Under the pieces are notes generated by a model. It saw only the letters and a program-made list of their open reading frames with translations, was not told the DNA's origin and made no database searches. Positions 36,534 to 45,746 of a DNA stretch of 64,000 bases are shown piece after piece. The position numbers and the translations under genes were made by a program. Source of the DNA: Chryseobacterium sp. JV274 (GTDB taxonomy: Bacteria > Bacteroidota > Bacteroidia > Flavobacteriales > Weeksellaceae). The stretch covers positions 4,485,001 through 4,549,000 of the forward strand of contig NZ_LR824569.1 in NCBI RefSeq assembly GCF_903969135.1, in the 5' to 3' direction. The stretch's first letter is position 1. Every line of letters starts with the position of its first letter.

Positions 36534-37718
36534 CTACACAAAATCATAAATCCCATCCTTCCATCCCAATACTTTAGAAGAATCTGCTTTAAGCCAGTTT
36601 TTCAGGATGGTAGCATATACTTTTCTGAAATCTTCTTTGTAGATTAGGTCGCCGTCATTCAGATTCTGTAAATCGGGAAGAGCATTCAGAATGCCTTTCT
36701 TTTTAAGGTTTCCGCTGATAAAAAACATTTGATTAGCTGTCCCGTGGTCTGTTCCGTTGCTGGCATTCTGAGCCACACGGCGCCCAAATTCTGAGAATGT
36801 CATCAGCAGGATATTATTGAAAAGTCCGTTACTTTTCATATCGGCAACAAATGATTTTACAGCTTCATTGATATCATTGAATAACTTTTTCTGTCGGTCA
36901 TTCTGATTGACATGGGTATCAAAACTTCCGATCGAAAGATAATAAACCTGTGTATTGATATCAGATTTTATTAAAGAAGCAACGGTCTTAAAGTCTTTTC
37001 CCAACTGGGAATTTGGATAAACCTGTTCTGTTTTTTTTGTTTTACTTTTTTCAAAGATATAATCGGCATTATTGATGGTTGAGCCTAGAGTCTGATAAAG
37101 ATAAGACACAGTTTCATCATCGTGATGATGGTCGTAGAGAGATTTAAAATACTTTTCCTGACTGGTTTGGTAGAGTCTTTTAGGATCTTTAAAGGCAAAA
37201 GCCTTATTATTTTCTCCTTTTAAGGCAAGACTCAACATATCATCTACTTCCAGTGCCTGGGTAGGGTGGTCGCATCGGTAGCATTCTTCGTCAAGAAAAC
37301 GTCCCAGCCAGCCTGTTTCCAGAAACTGATCACTTCTGCTTGCTGACTGCCAGATATCCATACTTCGGAAATGGGATTTGTCAGGGTTGGGATACCCTAC
37401 ATTATTCATTACAGAAAGTTCTCCATTGTCAAAGAGTTCTTTAAAATAGGATAGTGACGGATTGATTCCTGCTTCATCAGTCAGCGGTATTGAATCCTGA
37501 ATAGCCAGTGTTTTTCTTTCTCTGAAATAAATATCATTTTTAGCTGGAATAATCGTATTCAGACCATCATTTCCTCCTGTAAACTGAAGAACTACTAGAA
37601 TGTTCTGATTGGGATTCAGAGCCTCATCCAGCGTCATGGCTTTTAAGAAATTAGGCATTAGCATAGAAGCGGTAGCCAGTGAACTTATTTTGAGGAATTC
37701 TCTTCTTTTGATTAACAT
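36534..37718 (-). CDS. DUF1501 protein with Tat signal
   Basis: 394 residues. The N-terminus MLIKRREFLKISSLATASM is a twin-arginine signal. The alkaline-phosphatase-like DUF1501 fold shows in FTGGNDGLNTIIPAKN, SHFRSMDIWQSA and NGTDHGTANQMF. Exported folded to the periplasm or beyond. In Bacteroidota it pairs with DUF1800 as here (195-bp gap, same strand), a frequent but uncharacterised duo. Confidence 0.9.
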   Translation of the reverse strand: MLIKRREFLKISSLATASMLMPNFLKAMTLDEALNPNQNILVVLQFTGGNDGLNTIIPAKNDIYFRERKTLAIQDSIPLTDEAGINPSLSYFKELFDNGELSVMNNVGYPNPDKSHFRSMDIWQSASRSDQFLETGWLGRFLDEECYRCDHPTQALEVDDMLSLALKGENNKAFAFKDPKRLYQTSQEKYFKSLYDHHHDDETVSYLYQTLGSTINNADYIFEKSKTKKTEQVYPNSQLGKDFKTVASLIKSDINTQVYYLSIGSFDTHVNQNDRQKKLFNDINEAVKSFVADMKSNGLFNNILLMTFSEFGRRVAQNASNGTDHGTANQMFFISGNLKKKGILNALPDLQNLNDGDLIYKEDFRKVYATILKNWLKADSSKVLGWKDGIYDFV

Positions 37719-37913
37719 AATTTTGTTTTTAGGGTAAAGGAGATAATAGGTAGCAGATGACAGGTGGCAGTTTTTAGGTTGGAGGACTGTGCTATATTTT
37801 TACTACTATTTGTTTTTATAAAACTTTTATGAAAAATTATATAGTAAATAAAAGGTTGTAAAGTCAAACGACAGTTCACTATTACCTGCTGCCTGGAACC
37901 TAAAACCTGCAAC
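37719..37913. repeat. Degenerate GGTAGCAG / CAGGTGGCAG-type repeats
   Basis: The spacer between DUF1501 and DUF1800 has imperfect repeats (GGTAGCAGATGACAGGTGGC at one end, CCTGCTGCCTGGAACC at the other) that are roughly inverted. It holds no gene. Similar low-complexity patches occur at 23.0-23.1 and 39.37-39.42 kb. Confidence 0.6.
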
Positions 37914-39296
37914 CTACATTAACTGGTATTCCGGGGTAGACATCAGGTTGATGACATTCATTTTTATACTCTTGTCAGAAAAATTCTTTACAGAGTTCAT
38001 ATCGAGACTTTGAGTATTCTGCAGAAGATAATCTTCACAGTTTTTATTAGCGAAGAGCTTTTCAATACGATCCCAGTCTATGGTGATATTTGGATTTTTA
38101 AAGCTTTTGTTTAAAGCTGTTTCCCGGGATTTCATTCCCATATCGATATCATCATCCTGTCGCGGACTGTATTCCAATGGGCGAAGCCCTGACCATATCT
38201 GTGGAATCTGAAGTCTTACCATCAGGGTAGAACTGTCTATCCATGCTTTTCCGTTCGGCCATCCTGCTACATTAGGCGGATAAAGCAGCATCTGTCCCAA
38301 TAATTTCTGGTACACGATGAGGTTTTCAGGATTCTGAATATGCATAGGAAGTATTCTCATCATACCGGCCATCAGTTCTATGGGTGATTTTATACGGTTG
38401 CCGATATTCTTTTGCTCATAAAACCAGGTGCTTGAAAATATTTCAGTCATCAGTTTTTTGATGTCATATCCTGAATTATAGAAATTTGTACTCAGTTTGT
38501 TGACAATATCCTGATCGGGTTTTTCATTAACGAAGAATTTATAGATTTTCGTTGTTATAAACTGTGCTGTTGCCTTCTGTTCCAAAATAATATTGAGCAC
38601 ATCGCTTCCATCAAAGTTGCCCGTTTTACCTAAAAAAGTCTTTGCGCCTTCATCATGGAGGTTTTTCCTTTCTCTGAAATTTCCTTCCTTATCATAACTC
38701 CATCCCGTAAAAGCTCTGGCACCTTCTCTTACGTCTTTTTCAGTATAATTGCCCCTTCCCATAGTAAACAGTTCCATCACCTCACGGGCGAAATTCTCAT
38801 TAGGATGATCCTTTTTATTCTGTTGATTATTAAGAAAATTAAGCATGGCTGTCGACTGGCTTACTTCAAAAAGCAGATCTTTAAAATTTCCCAATGCATT
38901 CTTTCGGAGAGTATTTAAAAGTTGTTTGTTGAACCTTGGGTTGACCACTCTTGAAGCAAAATGCCCATGCCAGAAGAACGCCATCTTTTCCCTCATCTGT
39001 TCTCTGCTGTTTACAATTGTATTCAGAAAATTGAGATTCAGTTCATTGTTTTGCTCCCTGTTGAGTCGCTGCATTTCTTTTTTCTTTTCTGCGGGAGCTG
39101 TACTGTTCATGTAATCCACTGCCGAATCCGGATCAGGAGTGTCATAGGTGATCTCACTGAAACTGTCCTCTTTCAATAATTCAGCCACTAAGGTTTTAAT
39201 GCTTTTGTTTTTCAAATCATCAATTTGATGAATGCCTACACCAAAACCTGCCCGCCAAAGAAGATGCTTGTTTTTTAATAATGAATCAGCTGTCAT
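37914..39296 (-). CDS. DUF1800 protein
   Basis: 460 residues. MAFFWHGHFASRV, NENFAREVMELFTMGRGNYTE and NVAGWPNGKAWIDS are hallmarks of DUF1800. No clear signal peptide, unlike its DUF1501 partner. Function of the family is unknown. Its gene is transcribed first and DUF1501 follows 195 bp later. Confidence 0.9.
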   Translation of the reverse strand: MTADSLLKNKHLLWRAGFGVGIHQIDDLKNKSIKTLVAELLKEDSFSEITYDTPDPDSAVDYMNSTAPAEKKKEMQRLNREQNNELNLNFLNTIVNSREQMREKMAFFWHGHFASRVVNPRFNKQLLNTLRKNALGNFKDLLFEVSQSTAMLNFLNNQQNKKDHPNENFAREVMELFTMGRGNYTEKDVREGARAFTGWSYDKEGNFRERKNLHDEGAKTFLGKTGNFDGSDVLNIILEQKATAQFITTKIYKFFVNEKPDQDIVNKLSTNFYNSGYDIKKLMTEIFSSTWFYEQKNIGNRIKSPIELMAGMMRILPMHIQNPENLIVYQKLLGQMLLYPPNVAGWPNGKAWIDSSTLMVRLQIPQIWSGLRPLEYSPRQDDDIDMGMKSRETALNKSFKNPNITIDWDRIEKLFANKNCEDYLLQNTQSLDMNSVKNFSDKSIKMNVINLMSTPEYQLM

Positions 39297-39627
39297 GAGG
39301 AATTTATTTTTTTGATACGCTTTGAAGAAAAAGGTTAAAATAATAACGGGTTAAGGATTGTTAATATTGTTGTTAGAGCTGGAAGCTAGAAGATGGAGGC
39401 TGGAAGTAATATGCTGCTATATAATAGCTCCCGACCTTTTTTCTTTAATTCACTTTTTAAGAGTACTTTTTTGATAATTTTTGTTAAACAAATATTTAAA
39501 TTTTGTTAAAAATAAGATATTGATATTCATTATTTTATGATTTTCAATGGTGTTAAAACAAGAAAAAAAACCTTGCTTGGCATGATTTTTACATCCTATT
39601 GTTTAGTAAAATTTAAAAAATAGAGTT
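39297..39627. other. Gene-free stretch with degenerate repeats
   Basis: The patch at 39375-39425 is a GAGCTGGAAGCTAGAAG-type imperfect repeat. The rest is A+T-rich leader DNA for the gene at 39628. I see no RNA gene. Confidence 0.55.
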
Positions 39628-40191
39628 ATGAAAATGTTTAAACAAGCAATAGTACTAGCTGGTGTTTTAACAGCAGGTATAGCAAGCGCCCAAAGTTCAC
39701 AGATGAATAATATGATCAAAGTAGGTGCAAATGTTGGTTTAGCAGTTCCCGCTGATAATCTTTCCGCTGCAGTAGGAGTGGATGTAGCTTACCAGAACCT
39801 TATTACACCAGGATTTGGATTAGGTATTGCATCAGGATATACTCACTACTTTGGAAAAGAGAACAACGGATATAAAAATAATGATGTAGGAGTAGTTCCT
39901 GTAGCCGCTTTAATCAGAATTTATCCAAAACAAACAGGTTTCTATTTCGGAACAGATTTAGGATATGGTTTCCTGGTAGGAGATAAAACAGTGGCATCCA
40001 ACACCAATGTTGAAAGAGCAAGCGGAGGTTTCTACCTTAAACCGGAGATCGGTTACCACAACAGAGACTGGAATTTCTTCGTACAATACCAAAAGGTTTT
40101 TGTAGGAACAAAAGGAGATTTGCCAGGTCAGGACTATAATGTGGGGAATATCGGTGTAGGATTCGGTTACAATATTCCATTAGGAAAGTAG
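39628..40191 (+). CDS. Porin-like outer-membrane beta-barrel protein
   Basis: 187 residues. A signal peptide (MKMFKQAIVLAGVLTAGIAS, cleaved near the AQ) precedes alternating hydrophobic beta-strands (VGANVGLAVPADN, GFGLGIASGYTHYF) and ends GVGFGYNIPLGK. Small 8-strand-type barrel by size. Its function is unknown; it might be structural or a receptor. Confidence 0.72.
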   Translation: MKMFKQAIVLAGVLTAGIASAQSSQMNNMIKVGANVGLAVPADNLSAAVGVDVAYQNLITPGFGLGIASGYTHYFGKENNGYKNNDVGVVPVAALIRIYPKQTGFYFGTDLGYGFLVGDKTVASNTNVERASGGFYLKPEIGYHNRDWNFFVQYQKVFVGTKGDLPGQDYNVGNIGVGFGYNIPLGK

Positions 40192-40221
40192 TTAGATTTA
40201 ATATATAAACAATTATTAACC

Positions 40222-40254
40222 AAAACCTTTTCACGAAAGTGGAAAGGTTTTTTT
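40222..40254 (+). terminator. Terminator of the porin-like gene
   Basis: AAACCTTTTCAC-gaaa-GTGGAAAGGTTTT: a long stem capped by GAAA, followed by T-run. Confidence 0.85.
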
Positions 40255-40284
40255 GTTCTGTGCAGGATTTACAAAAACAATTAT

Positions 40285-40292
40285 TATATTTG
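40285..40292 (+). promoter_or_regulatory. -7 box of the glucokinase gene
   Basis: TATATTTG, 15 bp before the ATG at 40308, so the leader is short. It also rules out an upstream start for glk. Confidence 0.55.
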
Positions 40293-40307
40293 GTAAAATT
40301 TGAGGTT

Positions 40308-41357
40308 ATGATTCTGAATCCAAAATTTCCACTTTATTTACCAGGAGTAGAGAACAGTAATAATGATAATGTTTCTATCATTGGGGCAAGTCTCCGTGAA
40401 GATATAACGATCTTAGGCTATTTTGTTTCCGGGAACGGAGGTCTTGAGATAAAAGTACAAAATAAATATGCAACCAAAGAATACACTTCTTTTTCAGATA
40501 TTTTAAAGAAGTTTATTCAGGATAACCAGTTGCAAAATGTAAAACGTCTGGGAATGGCAGTGCCAGGTCCTGTACTTGACGGAAAAAGCAGTCCTGCAAG
40601 ATTGGGCTGGAATTTAGATGTTGAAGAATATGCCCGTGATTTCGGGTTCGAAAAAGTAGACATGCTGAATGACCTTGAGGCTTCTGCCTACGGAATGGCT
40701 CTTCTTGAAGATAACGACCTTGAAGCTATTTATACAAGCGGACATCTTGAAAAAGGAAATGTAGCGGTTCTTGCTCCCGGAAACGGATTGGGTGAAGCCG
40801 GATATTTCTTTGACGGAAAATACCTGAGACCTTTCGCTACAGAAGGAGGACATTCAGAATTTTCACCAAGAACCAATGTAGAGGTTGAATTTTACCAGTT
40901 CCTAAACAATATCTATGGTATTGTAAGCTGGGAAAATGTACTTTCAAAGTCAGGGTTATTCAATATCTATAGATTTTTAAGGGATGTAAAAAGGCATCCT
41001 GAACCGGAATGGTTGGGAGAGCGCCTTGCACAAGGGAATTTTGTGGAAGAACTTTATAAAGCGGCAATCGAGGAGAATGTATTGATCTGCAAAATAGCTT
41101 TAGACACTTTCCTTGAGTTTCTGGCAAGAGAAGCAAATAACCTGACATTAAAAGTAAAAGCTACCGGAGGATTACTGATTTCGGGAGATATTCCTCAGAT
41201 GGTCAGAGAATATATAGATAAGGCAAAATTCTATGAAAAATTCAAGATCAGTGATAAAATGGAAGGAATGCTTAAAAATATTCCGATCTATTTGGTCAAG
41301 CAAAATCATACAGCATTAAATGGTATAGCACTTTATACAGCTTACTATCAGGTATAA
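40308..41357 (+). CDS. glk: Glucokinase
   Basis: 349 residues from MILNPKFPLYLPGVEN; a longer frame to 40239 overlaps the promoter box. PF02685-type glucokinase signatures include LAPGNGLGEAGYF (phosphate-binding), the ATEGGHSEFSP motif and SWENVLSKSGL. Phosphorylates glucose with ATP in the cytoplasm. Its upstream FucP-type transporter is 27 kb away, not in one operon. Confidence 0.9.
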   Translation: MILNPKFPLYLPGVENSNNDNVSIIGASLREDITILGYFVSGNGGLEIKVQNKYATKEYTSFSDILKKFIQDNQLQNVKRLGMAVPGPVLDGKSSPARLGWNLDVEEYARDFGFEKVDMLNDLEASAYGMALLEDNDLEAIYTSGHLEKGNVAVLAPGNGLGEAGYFFDGKYLRPFATEGGHSEFSPRTNVEVEFYQFLNNIYGIVSWENVLSKSGLFNIYRFLRDVKRHPEPEWLGERLAQGNFVEELYKAAIEENVLICKIALDTFLEFLAREANNLTLKVKATGGLLISGDIPQMVREYIDKAKFYEKFKISDKMEGMLKNIPIYLVKQNHTALNGIALYTAYYQV

Positions 41358-41364
41358 AACAGAG

Positions 41365-41390
41365 CTCCGAAGAAATTCGGAGTTTTTTTT
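41365..41390 (+). terminator. Terminator of glk
   Basis: CTCCGAA-gaaa-TTCGGAG followed by T8: a GAAA-capped stem. Confidence 0.9.
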
Positions 41391-41426
41391 ATGAGATGAT
41401 ATTATTCATGAAAATAATAATTTTTA

Positions 41427-41440
41427 TTGATGTACATCAA
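41427..41440. promoter_or_regulatory. FNR/CRP-type box upstream of the YceI gene
   Basis: TTGATGTACATCAA is a perfect palindrome, matching the FNR consensus TTGAT-N4-ATCAA. It lies about 44 bp before the expected start of transcription (-7 box TACCTTTG at 41464-41471), the usual class II activator position. A Crp/Fnr gene is 4.3 kb away. Confidence 0.6.
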
Positions 41441-41463
41441 TGAAATCTATTGAATAAGATACC

Positions 41464-41471
41464 TACCTTTG
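41464..41471 (+). promoter_or_regulatory. -7 box of the YceI genes
   Basis: TACCTTTG, 30 bp upstream of the ATG at 41502, fits TAnnTTTG. It has no good -33 box, in keeping with a need for an activator. Confidence 0.6.
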
Positions 41472-41501
41472 TGTTATTAAATAAGTAAATAACTCTATTC
41501 A

Positions 41502-42068
41502 ATGAAAAAAATATTTTTATTAGCAGTTTTAGCTGGTGGTTTAGCTTTCGGACAGTCAAAAAAAGTAGTAGCGTCTGATGTACACTGGTGGGGATATAAA
41601 GTAGCAAAATCTGAAGCAAGTTCTCACGACGGGACAGTGAAAGTAAAGTCTGGAGATATGATCATGAAAGGAAACCAATTGGTAGGTGGAAGCTTCGTAT
41701 TGGATATGACTTCTATCAGCTCAACTGACCTTACAGGAGAATATCAGCAAAAATTAAACGGACATCTTAAGAATGGTGATTTCTTTGAAGTTGAAAAATT
41801 CCCTACTGCAAGCTTTAAAATCACTGGAATCAAGAAAAACAGCGATAAAATTTACAGTTCTCTTGTAACAGGAAACCTTACTGTAAAAGGAAAAACAAAC
41901 CCAATTACTTTCCCTGCTAAGATTTCTTACAGCAAAGGAGTAGTAAGCCTGGTTTCAAATAAATTCGCTTTCGACAGACAAAAATTTGATGTAGCTTACA
42001 AGTCTACAATGCAGGATGTTTTTGTGAAAGATGATATTGAAATGCTTGTAAAAGTAACTGCTCAATAA
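41502..42068 (+). CDS. YceI-family protein 1
   Basis: 188 residues. A signal peptide is followed by the beta-barrel lipocalin-like YceI domain, with VHWWGYK at the start and GHLKNGDFFEVEKFPTASFK and GNLTVKGKTNP further on. The family binds polyisoprenoid-like lipids in the periplasm. Its exact role here is unknown. Preceded by an FNR-type box, suggesting redox or oxygen-linked control. A second copy follows 78 bp later. Confidence 0.9.
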   Translation: MKKIFLLAVLAGGLAFGQSKKVVASDVHWWGYKVAKSEASSHDGTVKVKSGDMIMKGNQLVGGSFVLDMTSISSTDLTGEYQQKLNGHLKNGDFFEVEKFPTASFKITGIKKNSDKIYSSLVTGNLTVKGKTNPITFPAKISYSKGVVSLVSNKFAFDRQKFDVAYKSTMQDVFVKDDIEMLVKVTAQ

Positions 42069-42090
42069 ATTAATCAAAAAAAGATTATTA

Positions 42091-42118
42091 AAAGTGTAGA
42101 AGTTCTACACTTTTTTTT
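42091..42118 (+). terminator. Terminator between the two YceI genes
   Basis: AAAGTGTAGAA pairs with TTCTACACTTT followed by T5. The second gene thus probably has its own promoter or reads through. Confidence 0.8.
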
Positions 42119-42146
42119 ATTTTTGTTGAATTGTAAATAAAAAAGA

Positions 42147-42773
42147 ATGAAAAGATTACTATTGTTTGCTATGGTGTGCGCAAGTATATCATTTGTTTCT
42201 GCCCAAAAGAAATTTGATAAGGTTGCAAAAGTGACTTCATCAGAGATCAGATGGTGGGGGTATAAAGTGGTGAAAACCGAAGCATCTTCCCACTCAGGAA
42301 CAGTAAAGCTAAAGAGCGGAAAATTCAACTTTGACCACACGGTTCTGGTAGATGGAGAATTTGTAATAGATATGAGAAGTATGATGGCGGGAGATGTTTC
42401 TGATGAAGATCAAATCAAACTTACTAATGATCTGAAAAGCACAAATTTCTTTGAAGTAAAAAAATTCCCTATTGCAAAATTCCATTTGACTAAAATTATT
42501 CCTTTAGCAAACAGTGAATACAATTCTACAGTATACGGAGACCTTACCCTTAAAGGAGTAAGAAAAACAATTTCTTTCCCTGCGAATGTATATGTTACTC
42601 AGTTTACAACCTCTATTGAATCTGCGAAGTTCTCTCTGAACAGAAGAGACTTTAAAGTATTCTATCAGTCTTCACTGAAAGATTATTTCATTAAGAACGA
42701 AATGGATATCCAATTCAAAGTTACTACAGAAATGCTGGATAACGAGAATAGAGCTCCGAAAAAGAAAAAATAA
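42147..42773 (+). CDS. YceI-family protein 2
   Basis: 208 residues, clearly a paralogue of the preceding gene (RWWGYKVVKTEASSHSGTVK). It has a signal peptide and a basic C-terminal tail with KKK. Likely from a tandem duplication with divergence. Lipid-binding periplasmic protein by family. Its short upstream region includes a TTTTTGTTG stretch but no clear -7 box. Confidence 0.88.
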   Translation: MKRLLLFAMVCASISFVSAQKKFDKVAKVTSSEIRWWGYKVVKTEASSHSGTVKLKSGKFNFDHTVLVDGEFVIDMRSMMAGDVSDEDQIKLTNDLKSTNFFEVKKFPIAKFHLTKIIPLANSEYNSTVYGDLTLKGVRKTISFPANVYVTQFTTSIESAKFSLNRRDFKVFYQSSLKDYFIKNEMDIQFKVTTEMLDNENRAPKKKK

Positions 42774-42794
42774 GATTAATATACAATCAATATA

Positions 42795-42828
42795 AAAATG
42801 AGCAGTTCATCAGAGCTGCTCATTTTTT
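42795..42828 (+). terminator. Terminator after YceI 2
   Basis: AAAATGAGCAG pairs with CTGCTCATTTT, then T-run. Confidence 0.85.
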
Positions 42829-42896
42829 ATGCCCTTGTTGCATCAAAGATTGACTTAATCATTCACTGTTCCCTGTATTTTTTATAAATTCGTAGT

Positions 42897-43544
42897 ATGA
42901 AAATTTATATCGTCAGTGGTCTGGGAGCAGACTTTAAAGTCCTTGAGAGAATAGAGTTTCCCAAACACTATGAATTGATTTTTATAGATTGGCTTATCCC
43001 TGAAAAAAATGAACCTTTTGATGCCTATGTTAAGAGAATGGCAGATAAAGTAGATGATTCTGAGCCGTTCTGCCTGTTGGGATATTCTTTTGGAGGAATT
43101 ATTGTGCAGGAGATTAACCAATTGAAACCTGCGGAGAAAGTTGTGATCCTAGGAAGCATAAAATCTGATAAAGAAAAATCAAAATTCATCAGGACTGGTG
43201 AGATGACCAAAATCCCCAGAATATTACCGGTAGGTTTGTTCAACGATAAAGCTGCCAATGTATATGCTGTTATCCGAAAGCTTTTTGATCCTAAAAACCC
43301 TAAACTTCTGCAATATTTTAAAGTAAGAGACCCTTATTATCTGAAATGGTCTGTAGAAAAAGTTTCCGAGTGGAAGTTTAAAGAAAATCCAAATGTGATT
43401 CAGATCTTAGGGGATAAAGACATTGTTTTCCCAATCCGTTATTCCAATCCGGATTATATAATAAAAGGAGGGACTCATCTTTTTCCTGCTACGAAATCCA
43501 AGGAAGTTTCAAAAATATTGAATGAAGTATTTTGTGAAAAATAG
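42897..43544 (+). CDS. Alpha/beta-fold hydrolase
   Basis: 215 residues. The nucleophile elbow GYSFGG is present, with Asp in GDKDIVFP and His in GGTHLF as the rest of the triad. No signal peptide, so cytoplasmic. A small lipase/esterase-like enzyme with unknown substrate. The gene is transcribed with Amt on the plus strand but separated by about 100 bp. Confidence 0.78.
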   Translation: MKIYIVSGLGADFKVLERIEFPKHYELIFIDWLIPEKNEPFDAYVKRMADKVDDSEPFCLLGYSFGGIIVQEINQLKPAEKVVILGSIKSDKEKSKFIRTGEMTKIPRILPVGLFNDKAANVYAVIRKLFDPKNPKLLQYFKVRDPYYLKWSVEKVSEWKFKENPNVIQILGDKDIVFPIRYSNPDYIIKGGTHLFPATKSKEVSKILNEVFCEK

Positions 43545-43617
43545 AAATATTATTGCTTGAATATTTTTTTTTAAGGGGTATTTGTTTTAAAAATGTATTT
43601 TTTATAGAATTTATATT

Positions 43618-43625
43618 TAAATTTG
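43618..43625 (+). promoter_or_regulatory. -7 box of amt
   Basis: TAAATTTG, 22 bp before the ATG at 43647. It overlaps an alternative TTG start at 43623, which is thereby made unlikely. Confidence 0.55.
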
Positions 43626-43646
43626 ATAGGGTTAAATATAAATTTT

Positions 43647-44990
43647 ATGAAAATAGGATTAAAATGGATCGTTTCATTCTCAGTGATTACACTTGTTGCC
43701 ATTGGTGGTTTATTCTGGAGTCCGGATACCGATATTCCTGATACCGGAGAATTTTTAAGTGAAGATAAAATTGTAGGCGCGGATGTTGCCTGGATTCTGG
43801 CTGCCGCTGGGCTTGTCCTGTTGATGACACCCGGACTGTCTTTCTTTTACGGAGGAATGGTTGGCAGAAAAAACGTGATTTCTACCATGCTACAGAGTTT
43901 TATTGCCTTAGGAGTTATCTCTATGGTCTGGGTAGTAGTAGGTTTTTCTTTGTCTTTCGGTGAATCTTTGGGGATTACCATTGCCGGAAAACATTACGGA
44001 ATCATTGGAAATCCGCTCAGTTATCCATTTTTTAGCGGAGTTGGAAATCTTCCTCATAAAATGATGGCTCCTACGATACCTTTTATTCTTTTTGCTTTAT
44101 TTCAAATGAAATTTGCAGTTATTACCCCTGCAATTATTACCGGATCATTTGCCGAAAGGGTTCGTTTTATTTCTTATTTATTATTCATTGTCCTTTTCAG
44201 TATTTTTATTTATACACCACTTTGTCATATGGTATGGCATCCTGACGGTCTTTTAAACAAATATTTTGGAGTGAAAGACTTTGCAGGCGGAACCGTTGTA
44301 CACATGAGTGCCGGTTTTGCAGCACTTGCCGGAGCTTTGGTAGTAGGAAACAGAAAAAATCCCCATCATGAGCCTTCCAATATTCCCTATGTACTTCTAG
44401 GGACAGGAATGTTGTGGTTTGGATGGTTCGGATTTAATGCAGGATCTGCGTTGAGTGCTTCTGCTTCTGCAGCTACTGCTTTTGGAACAACTACAATAGC
44501 CTCCGCTTCCGCGATGATGACCTGGATCTTTTTCGATAGAATCAATGGGAGAAGTGTTTCTGCTTTGGGAGCCTGTATCGGTGCTGTAGTAGGGCTGGTG
44601 GCCATTACTCCCGGATGTGGTTTTGTGAGTATTCAGGAAAGTCTTTTTATAGGATTTATTACAGCTATAGTTTCAAATATAATGGTCAACTGGAAAGGGT
44701 TAAAGAAAATAGATGATACTTTGGATGTTTTTGCCTGCCATGGAGTAGGAGGAATTATGGGAATGATCCTTACCGCTGTCTTTGCTCATGGTGAAAAAGC
44801 GAGCCTGCTTCATGGAGGAATTGATGTTTTTCTTCATCATATGGCTGCTTTGGTTCTGGTTTCTGTTTTTACATTTTTGGGTTCATTCATTTTATATAAA
44901 CTTACAGATTCAATGATCACCTTAAGAGTTTCCGAAGAGTCTGAAAACAAAGGGCTTGATCTGTCTCAGCATGAGGAAAGTTTCAGTTGA
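43647..44990 (+). CDS. amt: Ammonium transporter Amt
   Basis: About 447 residues from MKIGLKWIVSF. About eleven membrane segments plus a possible N-terminal signal helix. Family motifs include MTPGLSFFYGGMVGRKNVIS, DFAGGTVVHMSAGFAAL and GFNAGSAL, with conserved His residues lining the conduction pore. Imports ammonium/ammonia. No glnK/glnB gene is adjacent, so its usual PII partner lies elsewhere. Confidence 0.95.
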   Translation: MKIGLKWIVSFSVITLVAIGGLFWSPDTDIPDTGEFLSEDKIVGADVAWILAAAGLVLLMTPGLSFFYGGMVGRKNVISTMLQSFIALGVISMVWVVVGFSLSFGESLGITIAGKHYGIIGNPLSYPFFSGVGNLPHKMMAPTIPFILFALFQMKFAVITPAIITGSFAERVRFISYLLFIVLFSIFIYTPLCHMVWHPDGLLNKYFGVKDFAGGTVVHMSAGFAALAGALVVGNRKNPHHEPSNIPYVLLGTGMLWFGWFGFNAGSALSASASAATAFGTTTIASASAMMTWIFFDRINGRSVSALGACIGAVVGLVAITPGCGFVSIQESLFIGFITAIVSNIMVNWKGLKKIDDTLDVFACHGVGGIMGMILTAVFAHGEKASLLHGGIDVFLHHMAALVLVSVFTFLGSFILYKLTDSMITLRVSEESENKGLDLSQHEESFS

Positions 44991-44997
44991 TAAAAAA

Positions 44998-45025
44998 CAG
45001 GGCATATTGATAACCTAATGCCCTG
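44998..45025 (-). terminator. Terminator between amt and the azoreductase-like gene
   Basis: CAGGGCAT pairs with ATGCCCTG; on the minus strand it is followed by U6, so it mainly serves the minus-strand gene. Confidence 0.8.
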
Positions 45026-45059
45026 AAAACCTGTAAAAGTTTAAAGATCTTTCATCATC

Positions 45060-45683
45060 TTAATGAATAGAATGAATAGTTTCGAAGATTTTATTTTTAG
45101 AATTTTCAAAGACTTCACCTCCAAATTCCTCATTATCTAAGGAATGAATGGTGACATCGTTTACACCCATGATTCCGAAAATATGTTTAAGATAAGTCGT
45201 TTGAAAATTAACGTGTCCGTTCTTTTCATTTTCTCCATATCCGGTATCACCGCGGGTTGATAGAATAAAGAGCTTTTTGTTTTCAAGAAGCCCCACGTAA
45301 TCACCATCTGGCACTCCGGATCTGAATTTCCAGGTTTTATTAATCCGCATTACCTGGTCAATATAAGCTTTCAATCCGGAAGGAATAGACCAGTTATACA
45401 TTGGCGTTCCAACTACATAGACATCATGTTCTTTGAGTTCTTTGACCAATTCATCACTGAGCTGCAAAGGTTTTTGATTTTCTTCAGTTTTGTCTGCCGG
45501 TTTTTTGAATGCCCCTGCAATCCAGGATTCATTAATGTTGGGAATAGTGTCAATTCCGGCTTCCCGCCAGGTAAATGTATCCTGAGGGTATTTGGTCTTC
45601 CAGTTTTCAACGAAGAGTTTGGTTAGTTTTCTGCTGTAAGATCTTTCGTTTCTTACACTTGCATTGATAATCAGTATTTTCAT
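45060..45683 (-). CDS. FMN-dependent NAD(P)H oxidoreductase (azoreductase-like)
   Basis: 207 residues with a flavodoxin-like fold: KILIINASVRNERSYSRKL (phosphate loop for FMN) and GTPMYNWSIPSGLKAYIDQV. Resembles AzoR/NAD(P)H quinone reductases, which use NAD(P)H to reduce quinones or azo dyes. It sits 59 bp downstream of the Crp/Fnr gene on the same strand, with an FNR-like box (45733-45746) upstream, so it is likely regulated by that protein. Confidence 0.88.
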   Translation of the reverse strand: MKILIINASVRNERSYSRKLTKLFVENWKTKYPQDTFTWREAGIDTIPNINESWIAGAFKKPADKTEENQKPLQLSDELVKELKEHDVYVVGTPMYNWSIPSGLKAYIDQVMRINKTWKFRSGVPDGDYVGLLENKKLFILSTRGDTGYGENEKNGHVNFQTTYLKHIFGIMGVNDVTIHSLDNEEFGGEVFENSKNKIFETIHSIH

Positions 45684-45732
45684 TTGTTATAATTTATAAC
45701 AGCAAAATTCCTGATTATTTATGCCAAAGAAA

Positions 45733-45746
45733 TTGATCTAGTTCAA
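45733..45746. promoter_or_regulatory. FNR/CRP-type box upstream of the oxidoreductase
   Basis: TTGATCTAGTTCAA matches TTGAT-N4-ATCAA except for one base. It overlaps the end of the Crp/Fnr gene and lies about 50 bp before the oxidoreductase start. Confidence 0.5.

Noticed and set aside
40239..40307. Upstream extension of glucokinase
   Set aside because: It overlaps the terminator of the porin-like gene and the -7 box; the ATG at 40308 gives the normal N-terminus.
43623..43646. TTG start of amt
   Set aside because: It overlaps the TAAATTTG promoter box, so the ATG at 43647 is preferred.
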